Assembly (NCBI GenBank): GCA_033439265.1
Contig: JAVTVX010000033.1
Location: 29,822 to 93,821 of the forward strand
DNA: 64,000 nucleotides
Direction of reading: 5' to 3'
Source: Dillenia suffruticosa
Taxonomy: Eukaryota > Streptophyta > Magnoliopsida > Dilleniales > Dilleniaceae
Under the pieces are notes generated by a model. It searched no databases. It was not told the origin of the DNA and saw nothing but the letters and a program-made list of their open reading frames with translations. Position 1 is the stretch's first letter. Every line of letters starts with the position of its first letter. The translations under genes were made by a program, and so were the position numbers. Shown in pieces: positions 34,001 to 47,261 of the stretch.

Positions 34001-37000
34001 TCACTATTATTCTACTGTTGCAGCTTGTATGGTTGCGAATATTTAATGGTTGGCAAGTTCAGCTTTTCTACCAAAGTAGCACTAGCAACGTTAGTAAAAC
34101 TATCACCGTCAATAATCAAAATACATAACTTGTCTTTCACATGCCAATGGGTGTGAAAGATACTCTACCGTTGTGCTTATTCTTCCTCTTCTTTGGCTTG
34201 TAAGCGTAAGGCTCGGTGTGCAACTAGTCCTAACATCTCACCGTATTTGGCCCCGAACTCTATCTTCGATAGGGACATCTTCCAATGATGCCATGTAATC
34301 AAGATCAGCTTCTTCTTCGGATTCGATTCACCATCTTCCTGAATCACCATAACTTGCTTGTTTGGACATTGGCTAGCTATTTCTTCCATGACATTTGAAA
34401 GATTTAACCTCACTAGAACGAACTAAAGTGTGGGTTGCCTTACCTTGAGAAGTTGTGGTGGTGGCAGCTAGCTTGTACTCAGGGAGATGGATGGATTTTC
34501 TTCTTTCTTTGGGTAGCTTGTTCTCCAAGATGTTGTACTCGGAATCTGTGGGGCTGGTCTTGGCCGTGTACCACCTCTCTTGAGCTGCCTTTCAACCTTG
34601 ATTGCTATATGTACTAAATTCTCCAATATCTTGACCGTGTTAGTAATCTCTCGGTTTAAGCCATTCAAAAACTTGGTCATTGTCGCTTCCCCGATCCTTT
34701 TCCAATTAGCTCTAATTGTAGCCATCTCCACATCTTTATAATACTCATTTACGCTTCGGTTACCTTGGTGGAGACCTTGCAGCTTGAGGTATAGATCCCA
34801 GTAGTAGTGACTCGGCACAAGTTCTTGTTTCATCACTCTTTTCATCTCATCCCAAGTTTCAATAGGACTATCTCCGTTCCGCCTCCTATTGATGCACAAC
34901 TGATCCCATTACACAATTGCATAATATTGTAAATTCAATGGTAGCAAGTTTTACCTTCTTTAATTCGGAGTAGTTATGACAATAAAAAACCAACTCCATC
35001 TTCTTTTCCCAACAAGGTATGCTTCGGGATCATTTTTGCTTTGAGACGTCGGAATTTTCATATTGATACTCCCCAAGTTGTTGTGTACCCGCTTACTAGC
35101 TTCTATATCCCGACCAGGCTGTCCACTAACAACCTATCAAACTCCTTCTCTAAGCCGTCCCCTTCAAACTCATCCACAACTTCAACTTCTTTTTGAAGAA
35201 ACCTATTCCTCCTTGGAGGGTTCGGAGCAATTGTTGGCTGCCCCTTTTGCTTCCCCTCTTCCACACTATCGAACCCCTCATGTCTGAGATCTAACTCCCT
35301 CTTCATCATCCGTCTCATCTCCCTCATACATGCTTGTAATTGTAGATTCGATCCAACGGATGGTTGAACCTTCTCATTTGTGATGTCCACTTGATTTTGA
35401 GACATGATGGAAACTTGCAAGACAAAGTTAGAATAAAATAGAAAAGAATCTCACCATACTCTCTCACGTGTTTCACAGAAAATAAAATGATTCACTTCAC
35501 TCAATTTTAACTTGACTTTTATCTTTAATGAGTTCTCTCTTTCCTTTTATCCTTCACTCCACTTAGTTAAGCTCTTTATTGAACTCATGAACTCAATTCA
35601 AAATAATTACCTCATGAAATTCAAATACTTATACGAAAGAAAATATTACAAGGGAAACAAGATGGAAGGAATAAAAAATGGAAAGAAAAAAAGGAAATAA
35701 GGAAAGTCGCAAATTTGGAAAATTCTAGGTTAGGAAAGAAACAAATAAGGAAGGGAATAAATAAGGAACGTACATGAATAAAGAAAGTAATCAAGTAAGA
35801 AAGGTGAACAAATAAGGAAAGTTTAAATTTAGGAAAGTGCACCAATAAGGAAATTATTCAAATTAGGAAAGTACATAAATAAGGAAACATTCCAAAACCC
35901 ATCACCCACAAAATTTTGAAAGTCCTAATCGGAAAAACTTTCCCCAAAAAAATAACCACCTCGAATAAAAAACTATCAAATTTGGTAACAACAATATCGG
36001 AGACTTACCGAATTTGAACTAAATCATAAAATAACAATTATGAAATTTGAGATGTAAAAAAATTTGGAAGCTGCCATTTTATCAAATTTCGACCCTTTTT
36101 TTGCGGCCATTTTTTTTTCATGGCTCTTTTTTCGGAACTGCAGCAGCACCAAAACGATAAAGAATTTTGGTTTTCACGATAAATCGAAATTAGAATCAGA
36201 GTTTTAAAACCCGATTTATCAAAACACAACCAAGAACAAAAGAAAGATGAAAGAATATAGACAAGAACAATTCGAAGGGTAAAATGAATTTGCTCTAATA
36301 CTAATTGATGTGAATCCTTTGGTATTGAAACCCTAGAACCCACAAACATGTTAATATAATCCAAGAATCGTTCCAACGAATGATTTTGAACCGATGGAAA
36401 CAAAGATCTCAACCTGTTGTCTTAAAGGAGGGAAAACCTGAAGTATAAGATTTTAGGCCCGTTTCTTACTAGAACAAAAATCTCGGTATAAAGATAGATC
36501 GAATGATATTACAATCTAGCTGGTTTAAAGCCTAGATTGATAAGTTAAAAAACTAAACAAGACACTTATTTTAAATAATTTCAAAGAATTCTCAAAGAAC
36601 AAAACTGTGTGAAAAAATCTCAAAATATTATTAGTTCTCTCAAAATTCAGCTTTTACATAACTTGTAATGGGCTATTTAAAGGCTAAAAATACCTCAAAA
36701 ATGACAATTAGATTTAAAATAACCGTCTAAATAATGGAAATAAAGGAAAAGGAAACTAAATAAGAGTAAGCTACTAAAATCAAAAAAGGATCACTTGGTG
36801 CAACAAAGTGGGGTTTAGTGCGTGGGTAGGGGGAAGGTGGGTGTATATGTCCGCAGCCTTCCCCTTGCATCTTTGCAAAGTGGCTGTTTCTATGTCTCGA
36901 ATCCTTGACCTCGAGGTCGTCAAATGAGCAACTCAATTGTTGAGTGAAGGTTCGTTGTCAAATGATTTACTAAAAATCAGAAAAAGAAACTAATGGAAAT

Positions 37001-37144
37001 TGCCTAAAATTTGTCAAAAAATATTTTGACCAAATATTTTCGCATTTCAAATGATTTTTTTCTTCTATTTCCTTTATTCACATCATTCCCTTCGTTTTAG
37101 ATGGTTTTGGGCCTTTTATTTTTCCAATTGGGCTTGAATGAGTA
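31061..37144 (-). mobile_element. Ty3/gypsy LTR retrotransposon in unit B (fossil)
   Basis: LTRs lie at 31,061-31,513 and 36,306-37,144; the second is lengthened by a SINE. Read on the plus strand they begin TGATGTGAA and end near GAATGAGCA. Next to the inner edge of the right LTR is a TTGGTATTAGAGC-like primer-binding site for tRNA-Met. Minus-strand parts in order are gag (about 35,420-34,470), a protease region, reverse transcriptase, RNase H and integrase ending in NVSATFNVTYLNPFDV. The ending resembles chromovirus (perhaps CRM-type) polyproteins; the lineage is inference. The coding parts are broken many times. The same element sits at the same site in unit C, so it predates the B/C duplication. 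Confidence 0.85.
36789..36966 (-). mobile_element. Au-like tRNA-derived SINE inserted in the gypsy LTR
   Basis: The minus strand carries a tRNA-related head (GAGTTGCTCATTTGACG as box A, AAGGATTCGAGACA as box B) followed by GAAACAGCCACTTTGCAAA and AAGGCTGCGGACATA. These match the Au SINE pattern of plants, and a short T-run ends it. Imperfect direct repeats, CTACTAAAATCAAAAAAG at 36,771-36,788 and TTACTAAAAATCAGAAAAAG at 36,967-36,986, are its target duplication. Unit C lacks it at the equivalent place (about 62,040), an empty site that confirms the limits. Confidence 0.8.
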
Positions 37145-37480
37145 TAATTAAGGTCCCCTTTTGTTCTTTCATTTGGACTCCAACTTCTTGTCGTAAAAAT
37201 CTTCGGATTAAGTTATTCAACCCTTCCTTGAAGCTTTTAGCTCGAGTGTTTGTCACCGGACTAACTAGAACTTGAATCGGATACATGTGAATTCTTTACG
37301 GCCTTGATATCCTTGTCAAGATGACTATCCAATAGATTGAGATCTGCATTTAATAATGCTATCAAGTGTACTTCGTGACCCTCATAGCTACACATCATTA
37401 AAGGTTTCTGAAATTGCATCCCCTCCAAGAAAAAACTAGTCAAAAGCAATGTTGCTTAATTCACTCCCCTACAATTTCCA
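37145..37480 (-). mobile_element. Ty3/gypsy pol C-terminal remnant outside the LTR
   Basis: Beyond the right LTR, the minus strand again shows a pol end related to that of the main element (HLDKDIKAVKNSH) and a purine-rich stretch next to the LTR. It is a fragment of a second, related copy, from a tandem or nested insertion. Unit C has the same fragment at 62,214-62,500. Confidence 0.55.
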
Positions 37481-38836
37481 TTTCGGTACATGCGATCCTA
37501 ATCACCGATCGTTTGGGTACCGGAATACTAAAACCTTCATTGCAATCAAAAAAATGAAATCAAGTGCAAAATTAAGTTAATGAGTTGGAAAATTAAACTG
37601 ATCAAGCAAAAATCTGAAGAAATATGCTTATGGGCGGCGTTTGGAGCCCGAAGGACACTGGCTATGGCAGATTCATTTGATGAAGGAGAAGAAGAATGAA
37701 TGTGGTGGAGTGGGACTGTTGAAGAAGAAAAGAAGAGATGTAATGAGAAGGAGAGAGAGGTGTTGACAAGGAACAGGCGTGGTGGAATGAGACTCATGAA
37801 TAAGAAAAGACATGATTAAAGATGAGAGAGAGAGATGAGTTGGGACTTGGGAGTGGGATGGGGCTCTTGGAATGCTAGAATGAATTTTTACCTTTTTTTT
37901 CATTTAATTGTTACTAATGATGTCTTAGCTGTTTGTCCTTTCAATTTATTTATTTAAATAGCAAGAGGAAGTCTTTTTTTTACATTTAATGGACCATAGT
38001 GTAGTATGATGGTCACAGAGTAATAGATGGTCTATGAGATCTTTTTTACTGATTATTAATTAATTCATTCAACGCTATAGATGGTCAACAGTATAGTATG
38101 ATGGTCTAGGAGATGCTAGAAGATTTAGAGGTCGGTCGATAAACCAAAATAAAACTTTTAAAAAGGAAATCTTATTTGTTAGAAATGTAAATATACCAGA
38201 AATTTTTAGGATGCAAAATAGGTATGAATATATATTTTTTTCTACATGTAAATTGAAACAAATTAAGTAAGACTAATGCGTCATCATGCGAACAAGAAAT
38301 GCGTACAAATAAGCCTACCCTCTGGTATAGTGAATTATTACTGTACCTCGTACCTGAACCCGTATCATATACACCATTAAACACATGTTATGCAACACTG
38401 ATCTAGAGTTTGCATAGGGGCAATGAACATGATTTCTACATTAAACAAAGTTTTAGTTCTGACCCCCTCCCCAACAGCACTTTCTGAGTAAATCAAAGAA
38501 GTATGTCACGAGAAGATCTTGTAAATAATTGTCCTCAAGAAAGAACTCCAATTTCTGATGCAAGATGCCTGAAATCTCTTTCTTTTTTTTTTAAGTCAAA
38601 ATGGTACTTTAGGTGTCTAATCATGCTGATATCTCTTGTTAATTGATGGGCCCGGTGAGTGTCTTGCACTGAATTACTCTATCTTGTGCTTAAAGAATCC
38701 ATGGCTGTATAATCTAGAGCCATAATGTTGACTTACGGTGGTCATATGTTTGTCTGAGGATGGCTTTGCTTTGAAGCATTTCGTTAAAAAATTGACTGTC
38801 TTATATTCTACATAAACTTTCTTTCACTGTTATTCT
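37481..38836. other. Unit B spacer between gypsy remnant and copia element
   Basis: No gene recognised. The segment is shared with unit C (about 62,501-63,894). It contains a GA-rich stretch (37,680-37,850) and a repeated GTAGTATGATGGTC phrase (about 38,000 and 38,093). The short minus-strand frames over the GA-rich part are low-complexity (Ser/Phe/Leu) and not convincing genes. The last few hundred bases are probably old SERK intron 7. Confidence 0.5.
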
Positions 38837-41800
38837 TGACAAAATAAAAGAGAATTTCCGAAAAAATATTCTATTCATTTTACTAAGAAAATTACAATAT
38901 ATAGATATCAAGAATGATCAAATCCCTTAATCCTAGCTCTAATATAGTAAGCATAATCAGATTCCTTAGTTCTAGGCTTATTACAAGAAAAATTACAGCA
39001 ATAATTATATCAAGAATATGTACAACAGTAATAAAAATTTTAGAGAGGTAATCAAGGGATGTTCAACTATAACAAAACTAAATAAAGAAAGAAAAATATA
39101 TTGATAAAACTAAATAAGGAAAGAAGAATATATTGACCATTCCCCTCAAATTGATGCGGGTAAGTCGAGCAGCATCAATTTGCTACTGAGAAACTTGTGT
39201 CTTGGCGTGTCAAAGCTTTCGTAAAGATATCAGCTATTTGAAGATCAGTAGTAACATGAGGAAGAGTGATAACACCTCAAGTGAAGGCCTCCCTAATGAA
39301 ATGACAGTCCACCTCTATATGCATTGTGAGTTCATGATATATTGGATTCGCAGCTATTTGATATGACACTAGTATTATCACCATGAAGTGGAGTCGGATC
39401 AGTTGGAGGAAATCCAAGTTCGGAAAGAAGACCACGTAACCACACAATTTCAAAACAAGCTGCAGAAATGGCTCTATACTCAGCCTCTCAGCCTCTATGG
39501 AAGATTTAGAGACAAAAATCTTTCTTCTTACACTTCCAAGAAATCAAGGCATCTCCAATAAAGATGCACCACCCTGTTGTAGACTTCCTAGTATCCAGGC
39601 AGTCAGCCCAATCTGCATCACTATATGCAGTCAAATGAAGAGTAGAGTTTGTAGGAAAAAACAACCCACGAGTAGGTGACCCAATTAAGTATCGAATAAT
39701 GCGACGAACTGCAGCAAGATGAAGATGTCGAGGTGATTGCATAATTTTGCTGACTATATGGACAGCATATGAGATATCGGGTCTTGTAATTGTTAGATGG
39801 ATAAGACTACCAATAAGTTGCCTATATAAAAAGGGATCGGGCAAAAGCTTGCCTTCATCTTTTTAGTATTTCACATTCACCTCCATTGGCGTATCAACTG
39901 CAGTAGCATCCTTTAAACTAGCTAACTTAATGAGATTTTGGATATATTTATTTTGATTTAAGAACAAACCATGATCTTGAGAGTGAATTTCCGGTCCCAA
40001 AAAATGTGAGGTGCCAAGATCTTTCATTTTAAATGTACTATGCAACATATTTTGAAATTTTGTGATCAGCCCATTGTCATCACTAGTGATGATAATATCA
40101 TCAACATAGACTAAGAGAAAGACCATACAAGTGGTTGTCTTGTGAAAGAACAGTGATGAATCATATTGACTTTGTGTGAAAGAGGTGAGAAGAGTGCTGC
40201 GAAACTTCTCAAACTAGGCTCTAGGTGCTTGCTTCAACCCATACAAAGAGCGTCTTAGCTTGCAAATTTCATGAGAAGCTGTCATTGACATACCGGGTGG
40301 AAGTTTCATGTAAATCTCTTCCTTAAGGTCCCCATTCAAGAAGGCATTTTTTACATCCATCTGATGTAAAGGCCAAGACTTAGAAGATGCAATAGCAAGA
40401 ATGGTTCTCACCTTGGTCATCTTAGTAACTAGTGCGAATGTTTCTTCATAGTTGAGGTCATATTCTTGTTTATTGCCAAGGGCAATCAATCGAGCTCTAT
40501 ATTTATCTAAAGAGCCATCAGACTTGAGTTTCACAGTATAGACCCACTTACTACCAATGGGCTTAACATTGACAAGAAACAATGTCCCGGGTATGTTTTT
40601 CCTCATGTGTTTGAAGTTTTGCTTCCATTGTTTGTTGCCAACACTCATATTCCATGGCATGTTTATAACAAGTGGGAATGGAAATAGAAGACAAAGTAGT
40701 AGACATAGCCATAGGGGTTGAAGACCCATACCTTTCAGGAGGTTTGTGAGGTCTAGAGCTTATTCGAAGAGGAGGTGGATCATTGGAAATGCATAGAACA
40801 GAATCAAATGCCCAGGAAGATGTAGAGGGATCTCAGTGAGACTTGTAGGAGGATCAGATGTAGGAGTGCATCGACGATAAACATAACTAGGTTAAACCTT
40901 TGGACTGATGATGGTGACTTAGGAAAATGTGGTAAAGCAGATAGAGAAAGGAATTCTGAAGTTTGTTGTGTGCTAAAGAAGGGTTGATTTTCAAAAAAAA
41001 AATGATATTTCTAGAGACACGAGTTCGACGGGCATGAGGATCATAGCAAACAAATTCTTTTTGTGTTCTAACATATCCTAAAAAAGCACACTTGACAGAT
41101 TGGGTACTAAGTTTATCTCTCATGTGCAGGAAGGTGAACAAAACAAGCACATCCAAAAATATGAAGGTTGGAATCATTTGGTGCATGCCCAAACAAACGA
41201 AAGTAGGAAGAATCATTGTTCAAGTTGGGAGATGGTAATCTATTAATCAAATAAACAGCAGTAGACAAAGCTTCACACCAAAATGAGAAGGAACACAAGA
41301 CTCAATAGAAGAGTTCGAACAACATCGAGAAGATGACGATTCTTTCTTTCAGCCACACCGTGTTGTTGTGGAGTGAAAGGACAAGAACGTTGTGATATGA
41401 TCCCATGACTTTGAAGAAAAATTGAAATTCATTTGACATATATTTACCACCTGAATCAGATTGCAAGATTTTGATTTTGATAGAAAATTGTGTTTCAACT
41501 AAGGCAAGAAAGACTTTAAACACAAAGAAAACCTCACTTTTAGACCGAAGGAAATATACCCAAGTAAAGCGAGTGAAATCATCGATAAATGTAATGAGAA
41601 ATTACAGGTGTAATACCCCATACATCGGTATGTACTAGTTCAAAAGGCTTGGTGGTGCGGGTTTTATGCAATGGAAAAGGAAGCGTTTTGCTTTTACCAA
41701 GTTTGCAAGATGCATAGCATTAGGATGGCCTAAACGTCTATGCCACACTTGATTATCACATTGAACAGCATTACAAGCAACATAATTTGACACCGGAGAC

Positions 41801-43561
41801 GGAGATAAAAACAAAGGAAAGAGACGTCCCACTTTAGGTCCCTTCGCGATCATCTTCCCAGACACTTGATCTTGTACAAGACAACCAGAATTTGAAATTG
41901 AACACTACAATTGTTGTCAACTAATTGACTAACAGATATAAGATTAGTGGATAGCTTAGGAGACACAAAAACAGTATTCAAAGAGGCTGAAATATCACCA
42001 ACAGCTGTGATAGGTAAGGAATTACCATCAGCAGTATGAATTTGAAGATTGCCTTTATATATTTTTTAACATTATTTAATGGTAAGGCAGTGTTGGTCAT
42101 GTGATTGGAAGCACCGGAATCAAAATACCAAAGCTTAGGATTAGAATTTTTGTTACTTGAAACGCTTAAAGTAGAAAGGGTAGAAACGATCATTTGTTGG
42201 ACCATTTTAGGAATAATAGAAGACTGACCAGGACTAGGGGCATTTGAGGAACCAACCGAGACATTGTAAGTAGTTTCAGATTTCTTGGAGGCCGAATGGA
42301 GCAATCTTTGATGATATGCCCTATTTTCTTACAATAATTGTAGAATTTTTTAGCACAATTAGTGGCAATGTGCCCAAATCCTTTGCAACTATAGTACTGG
42401 ACATTAGTCATATCTTTGCCTCCCTTAGATCTTCCTTGAGCAGAGTAAAATTAAGCACCAACAGGAATTAGAGCAGGATTTTGAGCTTTCTTCTCCAAGA
42501 CAGCTTGTGTAATTAGCCGTTGTTCTTCTCTGAGAGGCTCTCCTACACAAATATCTAATAAAGGAACTGGTTCTCTGTTCATCAGGTTGGACCTGATTGG
42601 TTCAAACTCCCCCCTTAACTTCATTAAAAGCTGGTCACGCTTGCTAGTCTCATGCACACATTGGATAGCAATGAGTCATTCAGGAGGTACACTTGCATAC
42701 ACAATATCAGTGTACTCAACCCAAAGATTTCCAAAGGAAGAATAAAACTCTTGGATTGACATACTCCCTTGACTGAGTTGACCCAACTTGAGTTCCAATG
42801 AAACCTTCGTGCTGTATTGCTTTGGTTGTAAATTTTTTTCAAGTAATCCACATTTCTCTAGAGGTCTTATAAGGCTTGAGATTGAGAAGTATGGAGGGTT
42901 CCACACTTCCAAGGATCCAAGACATAATCTGAGCATCCTTCACCTCCTATTTCACATATTTCTCTTTCTCTTTCTCGTTGTTAGGTGCAGGATCTGTCCT
43001 ATCAATATGACCCCATAATTCCTTTCCCTTGACAAAGATCTGAAATTGGAATGCCCAGGCAGAATAGTTTTTGCCATTAAATCGAACAAGAAAATGTTCA
43101 GATTGTTCCAAATATATGATTTAACTAGAAACGAGAACTAAAAGACCAGGTCCAAGAAAATAGAATAGAAAAACACGAAAAAAAGGAACAAATCACTAAG
43201 ATCTTGGAGATAGACAAGGAACCAGACACAAGATGAAATGATTTCAGACTTTTGACTTTGATACCATGACAAAATAAAAGAAAATTTCTGAAAAAATGTT
43301 CTGATCAGTTCACTAAGAGAATTATAATATATAGACATCAAGAATGTTCAAAGCCCTTAATCTTAGGGTCTAATATAGCAAGCATAATCAGATCCCTTAG
43401 TTCTAGGCCTCTTACAAGAAAAATTACAGTAATAATTACAACAAGAATATGTATAACAATAATAAAAATCTTTAGAGAGGTAATCAAGTAATATACAACT
43501 ATAACAAAGCTAAGAAGAATATATTGACAAAACTAAATAAGAAAAGAAGAATATATTGACA
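38837..43561 (-). mobile_element. Ty1/copia LTR retrotransposon, unit B only (fossil)
   Basis: LTRs at 38,837-39,139 and 43,267-43,561 begin TGACAAAATAAAAG and end ATATTGAC(C)A. The 5-bp duplication ATTCT flanks the element (38,832-38,836 and 43,562-43,566). A tRNA-iMet primer-binding site (TGGTATCAAAG on the minus strand) adjoins the right LTR and a purine tract adjoins the left. Parts in copia order are gag with CCHC knuckles, protease (WYFDSGASNHMT), GAG-pre-integrase and integrase (WHRRLGHPN), reverse transcriptase ([17 protein letters not shown]) and RNase H (SDADWADCLDTRKSTTGW). LTRs differ at roughly one base in eight by eye, so it is old. It has several breaks. Unit C has the empty site near 63,895. 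Confidence 0.92.
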
Positions 43562-44040
43562 ATTCTTATGAGGATAAATTTGTCTGTCTTGTTTGTATTT
43601 GTCATTATGTCTTGGCAACCATTACTTGAAGAACAAGAGTAGAAGTTTTTCTTTAAGAAATGTAGTCTGTTTGCTTTATTTTGTTTATTCATAGGAAAAA
43701 TCATCATCCTTCTCCTTGTATGCTTATTTGTTTTTACAATGACAGTTGTATACTGTAAGTTTGCCTCTTGTGATGCCAATAGAAGACTTTTTCCAGGCAT
43801 GTTGAGCCGGATAGTGTTGTGGTTGTTTCCTTGTAAATACTCTTTGCAAACCTACCCTTTAAAAGATTGTATTGTTTCTGAACTTGGGTGTGGCCTCACA
43901 GAATGGACAGATGGTATCACTTTTAGAAGAGATGCCACTTTGGCAACATCCTTGTCTAGTTGTTGAACTTTCTGTGCATGTATATTTCAGAGTGTGTATT
44001 TAGCCCAATGTGACCTAGTTTTTATTTGCCGATGTAACAG
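43562..44040 (+). other. Unit B intron 7 end before exon 8
   Basis: Non-coding. Its last ~380 bp match copy A ~16,700-17,087. Its first ~100 bp match the very end of the window (63,895-64,000), which shows that a further exon 8-11 module should follow there. Confidence 0.7.
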
Positions 44041-44674
44041 TGGGAATGGTGCTACCGGAGCAATTGCGGGAGGAGTGTCTGCTGGTGCTGCACTTTTGTT
44101 TGCTGCCCCTGCAATCGCTGCTGCATATTGGCAACAAAGAAAACCACAGGATGATTTCTATGATGTACCTGGTTAGTGCTTTTTCTTGGCCCTTGCTATA
44201 AATATTTAAATTTGTTATTGTTAATATCATAGTTATTATGGTTAATTGGATTATTAAGTATGATTATGATAATCCAATTAATTGATTTTTGCATTTTAGG
44301 ACCCATATATCTTTACTTTATGTCTCCTTGCAGCTGAAGAAGATCCTGAAGTCCAGTTGGGACAGCTTAAAAGGTTTCTTTGCATGAACTGCAAGTGGCG
44401 ACAGATAATTTTAGCAACAAAAATATTCTGGGCTGGGGTGGATTTGGTAAGGTCTATAAAGGACGCCTCGCTGATGGTTCTCTTGTAGCTGTGAAGCGAC
44501 TGAAGGAAGAGTGTGCTCAAGGTGGCGAGCTCCAATTCCAAACAGAAGTGGAAATGATCAGCATGACTGTTCACAGAAATTTACTCCACTTGCGAGGCTT
44601 TTGCATGACACCAACAGAGCGACTGCTTGTTTATCCATTTATGGCTAATGGAAGTGTTGCGTCATGCTTAAGAG

Positions 44675-47261
44675 GTAATTTTGGTATTTTCCTGGATCCC
44701 CTTTCTTAGTAATTCGTATTCGACACTGAAGCAGTGGCCTTCCCTATGCTGGATCTTAAGGTTGACACTTGGACTTCTGAATTTATGTCAGACACTTTGG
44801 AAAAGATTAATTGCTTGTGAGATATATTGAAGGACGCACTTGAATCCCTTAAATGAGGAATCTGAAATCAAACAAAATATAGTATGAATTGCCTCTGTGG
44901 CAGTTGTGTATCAATCACATACCATACACAAAAATTCAATTGATACTTAAAAGTATTTGTTTTATTTGTTCAGGTTATAACGTAAGACGAGAGCAAAAAG
45001 TTTTATGCAACTTTTTTGGTCTAATTAACGCCAAGTGCAAGCCGATATTTTGCTTAGTCTATTTCTATTTATAGTGAGCCGTCAATGCAGAACAAATAAA
45101 AGCATGGCAATAATTGAGTTTCTTACGTCCTCTCCCTAAATAATGATTCAAGGTTTCCAGTTCCATAGCTTTCTAAAGTTTCTATTCTAGAGGTTTCTTC
45201 TTTTTCTTTGTAGGCCCAATTGAAATCTTGAACTATTTAGCTCCAAAATGCCTTCTTAAGCCCATTTTGATCCAATCTCTAAATTTTGATCCTAAAAATA
45301 AAAAGTCATAAAAACATTTATTATGGCAATAATCAATCCAAAATCAAATCATAATATCAACATTAAAATAGACATTTTGCGCATTATCATTTTCTGTGTT
45401 CCATTTCAGAAGATGCTAAGAAGATGTTTTTGGGATGAGTAGTGTACAAGAGTAATGCTCGCAATGCTTTAGGAAAAAATGCCACCGGATGTTGTGGTAA
45501 TTGAATAACAAACTGGCAAGGCAATATCAGCCACTCGATATGTTACCACCGATCAGAAGAAACTAACCTGGTTGACATAGATTAGTGTCGATGAGCGGAT
45601 CAAATTGGACCGTGACCCTACTTGAACAAGTTAATGCTTTGTACACTAGTACAATTAAGAAGCCCAAGATTTGGACATATTTTATGCTCTTGGCATTCCA
45701 AGTCCAACATTAAAGAGTCTTAAGGCCTTATTTCACTGACCATAAAATTGCCAAAAACTTTATGGTCTTGAACGACAAAGTTGGTGCTGTTTCAGTTGTT
45801 GATGTATGTCATCTTTGGACCAAAATTCATGCAACTTGGCCACAAGATAGACATTCATTCATGTTTTGCAATCATCAGCTAATGAAGTCTCAATGGATAA
45901 CTCACAAACAAATTCAGTTGTATGGATAAATTCCTGCAATTCAATTACTTAAATGTACACCAAGTCTTAGGTAACAGTCATAAATACAGTTTGTTGCTTC
46001 AAAATTATATTCTGCTATATCTGCTAGGTGTTTCTACCGAAGATTTCGGGATATAAATTCATGTAAACCTTTCAAATATATAAGCAAGTCTTTTTTGGTT
46101 GTCAAAACGACTACAAAGCCCATTTATTTACATAAACTTAAGCACAACTTGGGTTATAGACTTCAGGGGTTCTGGTGGTAATAAGTAGATTACAGCTGGG
46201 GTGATGGTTTGATGCTTTTGGTGGCTGTGGAACTCTCCAATCTATAAGAATCATGCTGTTTGTAGTGATCATCTGTGGGAAAAGATAATTTTCTTAGCTT
46301 GCGATTTGGGTCTACTCTTTTAAGGATATTTGTAGGGATCGGAATGTTCTATATCTTGTTCTTTTAACTTTGTAGAGGATGCCTCCTCCCATACTCTATA
46401 TTATGCACATTCTTCTTATTTTATAATATCTTCTTTTTCTATTTACAAACGAAAAAAAAAATCTTATTTAGAATTTGTATTTCAGCACCAAGTTATGACA
46501 TTTTGGTGTCTAAGCATAAGCTTTGCATTCAAATGTATATGTTGTGCTTAGATTGATTAGGATCTTTGATGGCCTGTGAAAGTTGACAATAGTTATTCCT
46601 ACTTAGATGTTGGCACTAGTTAAACAGCTTTAAGTTGCTCAGTGATGCAAAACTTCCTCACGCTTAGGTGCCACTCTTTAACTATGCCCATCGTCATTTT
46701 TAACAGAAGATGATCTCCTTTAGAAGTCTTATGACAAAGAACTAAAACTCTATTAACAAAGAATAAAATCTGTGGACCCTGATAAAATAACTCAGAAACT
46801 CAACAGTTGCATCAGATAGATTGCCCTTGACCCAGATAAATAGCACAAAATATGAAACTAAAGCTTGTTATGAAAATAATGGTAAGGCTGAGTCAAAATG
46901 AAAGAGATAAAAGTATAAATGAGTCTCAGTTTTCATCAACTATCACTGCCTCGCAATGTATCAAGGTCTGCCTCAAATATCCACTTTTCTTGTGCTTTTC
47001 ATAGATTACATCTTTGCCACTCTTAATGGTGAAATTTTCTTGTACATTATATTGAATCTTTCAACTTGTGAAGAGCCGGTAGTTTAATTTCTCAGCGACT
47101 CCTCTGGAATCTGAGATGTTATGCCTTTATGATTTTTGTCCAGGTATATACAGGCCCAAATTTGAATGCCTGAAAATTTCACTTTGCATTCACCATCAAC
47201 AAGGATATCACAAGTTTTAACCATGCGTAATGGTTTTCTGATTCTTATTTGTGCACTACAG
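44675..47261 (+). other. Unit B intron 9
   Basis: No gene seen. Very similar to copy A intron 9, with the 216-bp insertion at 45,175-45,390 as the main difference. Confidence 0.65.
45175..45390. mobile_element. 216-bp B-specific insertion flanked by TTTCT
   Basis: Copy A reads straight through this point (about 18,210-18,220). Unit B has 216 extra bases flanked by the 5-bp direct repeat TTTCT (45,170-45,174 and 45,391-45,395). On the minus strand it starts near TGATAATGCGCAAAATG and is AT-rich. A 5-bp duplication and TG start suggest an LTR fragment or small LTR-type element; no coding content. Family unknown. Confidence 0.6.

Noticed and set aside
37546-37903. Possible secreted Ser-rich protein on the minus strand
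   Set aside because: Low-complexity reading of a GA-rich stretch, interrupted and altered in unit C; no support for a gene.
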